Source: Salminus brasiliensis (taxonomy: Eukaryota; Chordata; Actinopteri; Characiformes; Bryconidae). From it: a stretch of DNA of 64,000 nt. The position numbers and the translations under genes are program-made. The DNA lies in contig NC_132893.1 of the NCBI RefSeq assembly GCF_030463535.1, forward strand, positions 25,074,282 to 25,138,281, written 5' to 3'. Under the pieces are notes generated by a model. The model did no database searches. It was not told the DNA's origin and worked only from the letters and a program-made list of their open reading frames with translations. This document shows positions 21,544-32,138 of the stretch, piece after piece (position 1 is the stretch's first letter; each line of letters begins with the position of its first letter).

Positions 21544-24500
21544 ATGGAAGAAGTTCAAGTACGGATTGATGATGGCAAAGAGGGAAATGAGGAACCAGAC
21601 ACGTTGTATTAGTAAGAACCCATCCAGCCCTCAAACAAAACAATTGAGAATAGGACAAATGCAGTGAGTCATATTTAATTATTTTTTTATTCTGTGTCTT
21701 CTTTTTGTCTTGCAGTCGCATTAGGAAGAGAATAGCTCCTTTTGTGATGTCCTTTGGCTTTCGGTGAGTCTTAATATTCAGCCGTCACCATGATTCAGCA
21801 GTCATTTGAATATTATATTAGTGTAAAACACAGTTGTGGCTGTAGTTTGTGAAACGTTCACATTTCATCTGTAAAATGGGATGAATTGACCAATTTCCTG
21901 TTCACCCCAGTATCTTTGGAGTTGTGCTCATCATAGTGGACATTGCCTTGGTCATTGTTGACCTGTCCTTGCCAGTGGATGAAAATGCAAGAACCCCTCT
22001 GGAGTCCATCTCGCTGGTCATTTCCTTCTTCTTTGTCATCGATGTGCTGCTGAGGGTCTATGTAGAAGGGTTAGTGAGAGAGAACACACAAATCAAGTTC
22101 TGACCGTTCTTTCAATGCTTTTTCAGCTGGCTCCTGTCTTGATGAGCCTGATTGACTGACTTGCTAGGTGTCAAATCTTCTTTGCTTATATGCTGTGTTC
22201 CAGATTGGATGATTTATAAAGCCCCTCATTTAATGCTACCCAGGAAAGAGGGGCTGTTTCATCAGAAAAAAGCTCTACTTTTGCATGCCTATTGAGTCTG
22301 TTTTATGCTTGTGGCAGGAAGTGCTGTTCTGGCAGCAGTTTCCTCTCTGACCAGAGTAATGTATCTGTGTGACAGGACATTTATATTGAACCAGTTCTGC
22401 AGAGGGAAAGAACATTTAACGCCTTTTAGGATTTACAAAATTTTCTTCCATACTCCAAACTTGGTCAGTCAGCCAAGATGCAGTGTGTGGCTAAAGCTTC
22501 ATTTTTTAGTTTTGCACTGATGTTATGAGGCTAATGTAACAGTTAAGTTTAACAAGTATAATGATAATATTATCATAAGCAAAAATGATTTTTATTTTAC
22601 CATAACTTTACCTTTACATCTTTAAAATGTGCTGCTGCCATGTAATTGGGAGAATAGCGTCTCTGTTGTTGCTACTTCATGCTTGGAACGCTGCTAATTG
22701 CACTGTGTAACTTAGTTTATGCAAGCATTGTGCTGTTCACTTTAACAGTGTAATTAAGTCATATTTGTGTAAGATCTAGTAATATTACTGTACCATGTCA
22801 GTAGGGCTGCAACAAACGACTAATTTTATAGTTGAATAATTGATTCTTTGGAATTATGAATCGCTTAATTACCAAATAATTTTTATGTAGCTATCAGCTT
22901 TTAAATTTTGGACAATAATGATGAATAACTTATTCGGAAATTCACTGTTTTAATGAACTTTCCTGGTGATATAAAGGATAAATAATATATAATAATAATA
23001 ATATCTTTTTCCTCTCAAAATCTAAAACCGATGATGTGTAGCAACAAAATATAATACAACAGATTTTGCAGTATTTTGTGTTATGAGAACTTCAATTCAT
23101 ATTTCTTCATATTTCTTCAACTTCAATTTTATATTTCATCTCCTCATTATAACATCTATTGACTGCCCATGTCCATGTGAGACTCCAACACCTCACAGAT
23201 ATAACACTTCTCTCCAGAGTGATGTCGCTACTGATGTGCGTCACATGTCAGACTTAGCTGCTCAGTCTGTATGTTTCCACTGCAGCTCTGCGTCCAGATT
23301 GAGGGAATTGTTACTGTAAAAAGTAACAGTGGCAGTAAAACTGTACTCCGCACTGTTATGATTAAACTTTAGCTCCACGGACGTCCAGAATAGTTCCTAG
23401 TTAGCCTGAGAAACATGTGTGATGGTGTCACCAAATTATTTATCACTAAATTAGTTGCCAACTACTTTACTTACACAAATGGACAGCTGTACACATGCTT
23501 TTGTTGACAAGCTGAAGGATACAAAACCGACAATATCAGTAATGGAAGAAGCATGTGGACTGACACAGTAGAGTAATATTTTAGGATTTGAAACAAATAT
23601 GGGTACTCTGTGCAGCAGTACGCAGTTCTCACAAAAGGTTTCGTACCGCTTCACCAGAGTTACATAGTGCAGTAGCAGCGTTCAGAACTCTGAGTGGAAA
23701 CAACAGAGATGCCATTCTCCCTGTTGCAAGCCAGCGGAGCATCAAAATGGTAGGAAGGAAATTCACTGTTTTGGATATTTGTCAGAACTCCGTCTTTAAC
23801 CTTATTATGAATCCAAGAACCCTGTCTATGGATGGTGCCTAGATGTTGAAGCAACTCTCCTACTTCATGTTTAAGGGCCCTCTCCTCTCTATATTTCAGA
23901 TTTAAAGTGTACTTCAGCTCCAAGCTCAACATCATGGATGCCTGCATTGTAGTCATCACACTGGTTGTGACTATGATCTATACGTTCTCTAATTTCTCTG
24001 GAACCAAACTTATTCCCAGGTGCAGTTTAAGGATCTTTTTATTTATTTATTTATTTATTGTCTGATCTTTTTTTTTTTTGTGTGATTCATTTTGGTTAGT
24101 TTTTGACTTTTTTATATGTATGTTGTTAACAGGGTGGTGAACTTCCTGAGGGCTCTCAGAATAGTTATCCTGGTGCGTGTCTTTCGTCTGGCCTCTCAGA
24201 AGAAAGAGCTAGAGAAGGTTACCAGAAGAATGGTAAGGGTGGTGTTTGTGTGGTGTTTGCTTTGGCACAGTATTGTCCGTTGCCGAAGAAGGTTATTTGG
24301 ATCATTGCCATGAAAGAATCATTTTCGGTTTCCTAAGAACTTTTATTAGATGGCTTTTTTTAATTAATGAATGAAGTGGAAGATGAGCCATATGTCCAAA
24401 TAATGATGCTTTTAAGTTGATGTTAGGCGTGTACATTTTTTACTTCCAAACAATGTTTTTTTGAGGATTGTTTAAATACAATGTAAGATTCTTACAGTTT

Positions 24501-27500
24501 GATTTATCTAAAACCGCAGTAATGTAATAAACAATGGGCATCATTCATCAACCAATCTAAAGAAAAGTCTTCTTAAAATCCAGTGTTTTAATTGTGTTTT
24601 TTAAAATCACTGAACAATTTTAAACCTAATGCCGTTTTCACACCTAAATCACTGTTTGTATGCTCACTGTAGTTCTTGAATCCTGCAGGTGTCTGAGAAC
24701 AAAAGACGGTACCAGAAGGATGGATTTGACCTGGATCTCACCTATGTCACAGGTGTGCTAAGTAAACCTGTGTTTACTTATTTCTGTACATTTTTATGTT
24801 CAAGGTTTCTGTTTACACTTTTGTGTGCCATTGGTTAAGAATGCTTGTTTTCTCCTTGCTTTCTTAGACAGAGTTATTGCCATGTCCTTTCCCTCGTCTG
24901 GAAAGCAGGCTCTCTACAGGAATCCCATCAAAGTAAGCAAAATGTTCAACTAAAAAGAAAAGTGTGGAGGAGGCAATCTTTTTAGCTGATGAATTTGTTT
25001 AATAGACAGAAGATCATTTAACAATTCTACAATATGCTTTATTTTAGGAAGTCGCCCGATTCCTGGACACAAAGCATCCTGATCATTACAGAGTTTACAA
25101 TCTCTGCAGTAAGTGTTATGTTTGTTACTTTGCTGTGCATCTGCCTGACACTGACTGACTGAGTGGCATTGAGCATGGCCTTGGTCTTTGTTTCAGGTGA
25201 AAAAGCCTACGATCCACTATTCTTCCATTACAGAGTGCAGCGTGTGATGATTGACGACCATAACGTGCCATCGTTAGAGTAAGTAATGAGCAGTGCCTTA
25301 TTTAAATGCCTCTTTTCACTTTAAGGAGTGTTGAGTATTGAGTTTTTTTTGTTGTTACTATGGTGTTCTCAGAGACATGCTGACCTACACTGCCAGTGTG
25401 AGGGAATGGATGGCTGCAGATTCGAGCAACATTATAGCCATCCACTGCAAAGGAGGCAAAGGTGATGCTAATGTTGCACTGATCCAGAAACCTCATCATG
25501 GTTCACTATAAGTGGTGATTGGGAGCCTAAAAATCAAAGTGACCGCCTTTCCTCTGAGCCCAAATATAGTTGATCAGCTAAGGCATGCTTGATGTCTGAA
25601 GTTTGTTGTGGAGATCTGTGGGTAAACTTATAGCTAACTTTGTCAGCACTGAGCAAAATGCTTAAATTAGTATGCAGTTGGCTTCAAACTGTAGCAAGTC
25701 ATCCCACATAGATTTGCTGGCAAATACACATGAATTGTTATGTTGGGTATGTTGCATAGCTCGTCTCAATACTGTCTGTACTTTTGTACTTCTTTATAGA
25801 TATGTGTCACACAGTGTCATAAATCTTCTGTTTGAGACACAACTTCAAGTGGTTTAAGGCAAGTGTGTAATGATTTAGGCATGCAATTTTGAAAGCACTG
25901 GTGACCGTAAAGAGCAGAGGAGTAGGGTGGAAACTGCCACTTATTTAACAAGTATTTGTATTTTAGCAAACTTAATAATGCTTTTACATAAACAATCTGT
26001 TCAAATTTGCAGATGAATTTGCTATGGGAACATTTGAAGATGACCAAAAGCACAATCAGTTTAAACCTGTTTAATTACATGTGTTTTATATTACATTTTA
26101 CATCGTTTTAGATTGTGCCCTACTGTCTCTTACTTGATGGCTACTTTAGACTTACGAACTAAAGAAGCCACTTCAAACAGCGAGCACGTCTTGGCTGGCA
26201 GACGGAATTTGGGTTAAAAGGAAATTTGTTTTAATACTAGGCAGAATCACTCTTCAAAAATAAGGCTTCTCGAGTACGCGATTCTTGCAGATTATGGACT
26301 GAGGCCAGTCATCTTGAGAGCTGTTCTGCCTTTCTGTTGTGACAGGGCGTACGGGTACGATGGTGTGTACATGGTTGATTGACAGCGATCAGTTTGAGAG
26401 TGCACAGGTAATGTATCTACAACAAATGTGTGTGCATGTATATATTCAGAGTGTCAAGACTTTTGATTTTCCTGCTGTGTTCTGCAGGACAGTCTGGACT
26501 ACTTTGGGGAGAGACGCACTGATAAAAGCATGAGCTCAAAGTTTCAAGGTGTCGAAACACCGTCTCAGGTGAGTCATGTCGACTTCTGTCCGCAAGCTGT
26601 GACTGTTTCCACTGAAGGAGTTTGCTTGACAGGTTCTCTTCCTGTAACTGTAGAGCAGGTACGTTGGATACTATGAGATCATGAAGAACAAGTACAACCG
26701 GCAGCTGCCTCCTCCACAGAGCCTGAAAATAAAGAGCTTGCGCATTCACTCGATCGCAGGTAACCACACATGCAACCAGACAGCTTGATTTCAGTTGATG
26801 TGTTCAAACATTAGGAATCACTTACCATATCAGAATTGCATAATAAATTACATAAATATAATTATTTATGTAATTTATTATGTAATTCTGATATGGTAAA
26901 TGACTCTTAGTGTATACTATTCATCATATCATTATTTTTTATTTTTGTTGTTACTGATATTTTATGCAATCATACCAAACATAGCATAGTTATACTATAA
27001 TACTATAAGCTAGACACTAGACACACAGAAAGTACTCTTACATGTTTTATTACACACACGCTTGAGCATGCTAGCCCTGGAAGGGGCAACAGTCATTTAA
27101 ATATACATGTGGACGGCACCCAAATGTTAATAGACATTTTTTATGTTTTAATGAAATTCTGAGTTATTAATTATGGAATTATCTATATGCTTGTTAATCA
27201 TTTTGCTTGCATCTAAAAAATGTAAAGTATTAGGATCAGATTAGAATTATTTTCCAAGCATTCTGCTGAAAACAGTGATTTATCCTAGGTAGACGTACGT
27301 AATGTATTTTTTAAATTTTTTTATGCCTAATTAGTTGTTTGAAGACAGAGACCAACTAATTCAACATGTAGAATCCGGTCTGCTTCTGCTTTGTTGTAGT
27401 TAGGAAGTCGTTCTGGCCCTTTGTGGGCAAGACTGATGGTCCATGTTGTTGTGCAGGTGTGGGAAAGGGCAATGGCAGTGATCTGAAGATGCGGATCATC

Positions 27501-28360
27501 GTGAAGAAGGAGCAGGTGTTCCAGTGTGTCTGTGCCACGCAGGAGAACTGTACGGTAAGCAAAATCTGTAAAGGTAGCCTTTCCTTGGCAGTTGGATAAT
27601 GAGCGTTGTCATGATTGTGCATCAGTAACATGTGAACCATATAGAGCAGAGCTTAATTAATGAATGAAGTTATTCATAAGCCCACCATACAAGATGAATC
27701 CATGTGTTATTAGGCTTCATAACAGGGTTGTAAATGGGTTTGTAAAAGCACATCGGTCTGTACTATTTATACATCAATGAACAACTTAAAATACTCCACT
27801 GCAATTTAAATACATGGGATTGTTTTTGTTTCCTATGTTTGTTCCATCATTTTATTTCACTCATTCATTCAATATGTTTACATATTTTACCAGCTGTTCC
27901 CAGATACTGGAAACAACGCTGTGATAATCAGCTTACAAGAAGGGCCAGTGGTTTGTGGAGATGTGAAGGTCATGTTTGACTCCAGTGCTGTAAGTTCTCA
28001 CTTTATTGTAATGTAAGGCTGATCTCAAGAACCTACACCACTTTCTCCCCTGTTATTCCACCAAACTTCTTTATCTCTGTTGCCAGGGTCTTCCAAAGGG
28101 GTATGAAGACTGTCCGTTCTATTTTTGGTTCAACACTTCGTTTGTAGAGAACAACAGGTGGGTCTTTTCCTGGTATAAACTGAGTAATTGCTGACAGAAA
28201 CAGACACTGACTTTGTTTACTTAAAGCAGTCTACAATGTTCTGGTCTCAATAAACAGGCTCTATCTGTCGAGGGAGGAACTGGACAACCCACATAAACCC
28301 AAAACTTGGGACATCTACAAGGAGGACTTTGGTTTGACTGTGTCTTTCTGTGACCCTTGA
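21544..28360 (+). CDS. tpte: Voltage-sensing phosphoinositide phosphatase (TPTE/VSP)
   Basis: Plasma-membrane enzyme in which a four-helix voltage sensor controls a PTEN-like phosphatase acting on phosphoinositides such as PI(4,5)P2 and PI(3,4,5)P3. Seventeen exons: 21544-21611, 21716-21763, 21911-22069, 23900-24019, 24133-24232, 24689-24752, 24868-24932, 25048-25108, 25197-25278, 25373-25461, 26346-26407, 26488-26568, 26654-26759, 27457-27554, 27894-27989, 28087-28157, 28258-28360. They join to 490 codons plus TGA. S1-S3 lie at about 38-60, 70-92 and 100-120. S4 at 132-155 has R138, R141, R147 and R150. The linker [19 protein letters not shown] (from ~167) is the lipid-binding coupling motif. 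The active site is HCKGGKGRTGT with C281 and R287. The C2 domain runs from about 325 to the end. Nothing is broken, so the enzyme should be active, unlike human TPTE. The start at 21544 is the first ATG in frame; a longer N-terminus from an unseen exon is possible. Confidence 0.95.
22803..22930. mobile_element. hAT-like element end in tpte intron
   Basis: 'Agggctgcaacaaacgactaat...attgattctttggaattatgaatcg' resembles the terminus of a common fish hAT MITE. The other end was not located with confidence. Confidence 0.4.
23540..23770. repeat. Dispersed repeat copy (family A) in tpte intron
   Basis: Shares 'gaagaagcatgtggactgacacagtagagtaatatt', 'gatgccattctccctgttgcaa' and 'ggagcatcaaaatgg' with the copy at 47025-47255, and its first part with 16975-17200. 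Confidence 0.55.
26822..26899. repeat. Near-perfect palindrome in tpte intron
   Basis: The arm TTACCATATCAGAATT...AATAAATTACATAAAT is followed after a few bases by its inverse, ending in AATTCTGATATGGTAA. Each arm is about 36 bp with one mismatch, and weaker pairing continues outward for some 15 bp. Probably a palindromic MITE; as RNA it would form a long hairpin. Confidence 0.8.
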
Positions 28361-29000
28361 GACCAGCCCTTAAGCACAGATGCACTTACAGACAACACAG
28401 CCTAGTGTATCTCAGCCCAGACCCTTGGGCCCAGTGGAAGGTCTAAATCTTGGCTCTAATGTAGGTTTTGTAACTCTTGTAAAAGGTTTTTGGTGTTTCA
28501 GTGGTTTAGCTTCAGATATGTTGGCATAAGGCCATAGCTATCTCCAACTTCATTTCCGTACCCTGTCCTCACTATAAAGATGTTTTACTAAACCGTGCAA
28601 AGCCCACAAAAATATGTAACTGTTTACGTCATGTTTGAAAAAAAGGAATGTAAAGGGATATGTTTAAGGGAACCTACCAAAAGGAAATGTTCACTAGTTA
28701 CTCAAAATGTTGCCTAAAACTGGAATTGTCAGGTAGCATGACTGTTATTAGGCCCAGGATGTTTTTTTTTTTTTTTGGGTCTAGAGACAAATATAGGCCT
28801 CAGTTTAGCATATTATGCCATCATGTCAACAAACTACAGTTCTTTGATTTTACCCATTTATTAGCCTCAGCAAAGTGGCTAAACTGGACTTTACTCTTTA
28901 AGGTTTAGTGTACTGCAAGTAAAGTCATCAAACCTGCCCACTGTGAAAGTGTAAGGTCATGTGTGCAGAAATGTATTTTTGTAGTACAGAAACAAACTGA

Positions 29001-29006
29001 AATAAA
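29001..29006 (+). terminator. tpte: tpte poly(A) signal
   Basis: AATAAA is followed within 30 bases by a GT-rich element (acttgtgtgtgttttc), the normal arrangement of a vertebrate polyadenylation site, about 640 nt past the stop codon. Confidence 0.65.
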
Positions 29007-31301
29007 TAATCCTGTCTCTCGTACTTGTGTGTGTTTTCTTGGCTGCACTACAACAGGAAGGGTTGCTAAATATAATAAAGCAATTACTGTAATTGTCTTT
29101 TGAGTAGGTAAATCTGAGTGACTTTTTCCTCATTAGAAATAGAAAGTCTGATCGGACCGGTGGACCACAACTCTGAACAACCCAGAATCTGCAGTTTCAG
29201 AGGCGAGTTTCAGTTTCTCTTCTGGTGCTGCAGAGGCTCGGTCAGCGCTGTCCGTTATATTATAACACAACAATGCTGGGTTGGATATAAGAGAATAAAA
29301 ATGTTATACTGATCCTTATAACAAATACAGACTGGAATAGTGCACACATTTACATTTACAGTGTGATTTCATATCTGAGTTTACTGTGGAGTAGTAGTAT
29401 TTAACTAGATTGAGTTTTGGGCTGCCATAATATTAGCACTTTGTATTTTTCTATTTATTTATGTAATTTTCTTTTTTTTGGGGGGGGAGTCTTATGAAAA
29501 GAAAAAGGATTACACAATTGACTTTGCATTTCAAATATTTAAATACTGTAAATAAAAAATACACAATTTAAATAAATGATTCCAGATAACTCACACACTA
29601 TATATAATGTATTGATTAAAAAAATATTGTTTAGACTTTTCTTTACAATTAGTTCACCACTAATTGTTCTTCTAAGCTAAAACTTTTAACATTACGAACA
29701 AAGGGGGAAAAAGGGAGGTCCAAAAGGTTTCCAACAGGTCTGCTTCCTGCGGTCTTACATACACTTAGTAGATTTTGAGGAGAATAATGCTATTTAATTT
29801 ACACGTGTTCATGAGCAGGACTGGATTTGGAAACCTTTTGGAGATCAGTGCTTCTTTACTGACCCCTTGTGGACTCGATGTCTCACAGTCAAGCACACTG
29901 AGGTCGTTTCTGCTCAAACATTTGGATATATAGTAATCTGGATGGGTTCAGTTCCACTCTTGTCACTAAAAGTATGACCAGTATGAGAACAGTATGACCA
30001 GTATGAGATTTTTTTTCTGTCGTCTGACTTTTGGGGAATACAACTTGATCTTGAACTTGAATTCTCTGACCCTAGAGGGCGCTGTTTGGCGGGGTCTGTT
30101 CACCTGCACTAGCGTCCCGCAGACTGGCTGTATATTTTCCTCTGACGTGCTTTAGCTTCTCCCTTTTAATCACGAGATACAGTGATTTACATTTTATGTG
30201 GACTTTTAATTTCACAAATGTGTGCAAAGGACAGACTGGCTCACTGTGCGGTAGTTATGACTGGTGTTTCGGTTGTACTGGGAGGGGTTTGAGGTGTTGA
30301 ATGTGTTGGATACGTTTACACGTTTCTACCATGTGGCTCAAATGCGTCTGTCTATGCAGACCACCTCCTGCAGTGTCTTAGGTGTAAAGGGTTTGAGTGA
30401 TCGGATTAGCATCTGGTTAAATTGTGTCTCATGTGCAGTTTCACTTGTTTTTTTAGGTGACTTGGCCTGATCCAGACATATCTAGATCCTGATACTCAAG
30501 CTGAGTACACTGAGCAGGTGTAAGCAGGGTCTATGTGGTCAAGTGAAATCTTAACTGATCTGATCCCTGTCCACATCCCCTACCCCCTTTCCACCTTTTT
30601 CCAGGCGTGATCCTAATGTTCCAGAAACACCATCACATTAAAATCAGAGAAATGTATGCAAGGAGACAGTGGATGAGATGCTGAATTGCAAAAATTAATT
30701 TAATCATTAATTTAAGAAAAAAAATCTACACCTGTTGAATCAACAATTACATCACATCCAGTGAACTCACTGAACTGGGACCTCAGTTACGAAAAACAAA
30801 CGTAACTTTGTCCATGTCTACACATTTCAGGGAAAGGAGATGTGAGTGCTTTAAGCGTGCAGAAAGCAGCTCTGACAAATAGAGGAATTTCTATATGGTG
30901 CAATGTGTGAAAACCTCCTGCTGTGCACACTTGAGTTTACAGAAAGTCTTTGAAGGATTGACCTGAATGAGATCAAGTGATAACAATGACAAAAGCAGCA
31001 GGACTGTGCAAAAGAACATAGTCCAAACCATATCACTCCACTCTGTTAGGAAACCAGAGGTACTGTCTTTACACGCAGCGTGAAAGTGAGAAAAAGGACA
31101 GTTTCTGTACCATGACCTTTATGGAACTTCCCCCAGTGTCTCCCAAGTGCTTCAGTTTCATTTATTTTTCAAAATGAGGTGAAATTTATAATTTGCCTTT
31201 GAAAGCATTGTTTCAGTGCCCCTTCCCAACATTCATCATTAAATGAACATCCTAAGATTGTGTTAACACAATGCACTCTGGCATTTCATTACAAAAAATT
31301 T

Positions 31302-31327
31302 CATTATTATTATTATTATTATTATTA
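31302..31327. repeat. (ATT)n microsatellite
   Basis: About eight ATT units in the smpd1 3' flank. Confidence 0.85.
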
Positions 31328-31591
31328 TGCATTATAGTAATTAGGCAATACATACACTTTAGGTAATCTTTGGATAACAGATGAAATTCCAAGGGCACAA
31401 AATGCTACACACACTCCAGAAACCATAAAGTAACAGAGTTTCTGTCTCTTTTTTCCCAATGAACACAAGGAGGGGAAGTAAAAAAAAAAAAAGAAAAAAA
31501 AGTGTTATTTTGCAAAACCACTTGTGGCCGTTTGCCTCTTCGATTTGATAGCCATGGATTGCATTAATCAAACACGGCCCAGCTTAATTAA

Positions 31592-32061
31592 TCAGCACAG
31601 GGTCTTCCTGACAGAGCGCACCCTTTGTCCTTTGCCACGCTCTAGTAGATCACACTGCTCGAGCAGGTCGTAGCGACCACTGCGGAGGAAGCAGATCAGT
31701 GAGCTCTTGCACACATCCTTACAGGGCTCCGACACATGGCCTTTGTGCATAAAGTACCAAAAGTGCTGGAAGATGCGATCATCAGTGAAAAAGTCTTTGA
31801 TCAGGGCATCCCAGTTGGAGGGGAACAGAGTAGGCATGCCATAGGCCTTGGATGCCCGATACAGCAGTGACCAGGCTGGGTCTGGTTCAGGTTTGGCGAG
31901 TCCCGTCACTTCATCTTGATAACCGTTGGCTAAAGTGAGGTTCAGAATGAAGGTGTCGTAGTCCAAGACAAAACGACTGCTGCCAGGGTAGTTACCATCA
32001 ACGTAGTACACCCGGTAACCTAGCAACAGATATAAAATCATAAATAATACAACTATATTAG

Positions 32062-32138
<77 letters not shown>

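Larger units (their letters stand above)
28361..31591. other. tpte-smpd1 tail-to-tail intergenic region
   Basis: Contains the tpte 3' UTR up to about 29020 and the smpd1 3' UTR on the other strand, with a possible signal at 31161-31166 (AATAAA on minus). In between are an imperfect 20-bp tandem duplication (about 29970-30008) and an (ATT)n run (31302-31327). No further gene is supported. Confidence 0.55.
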
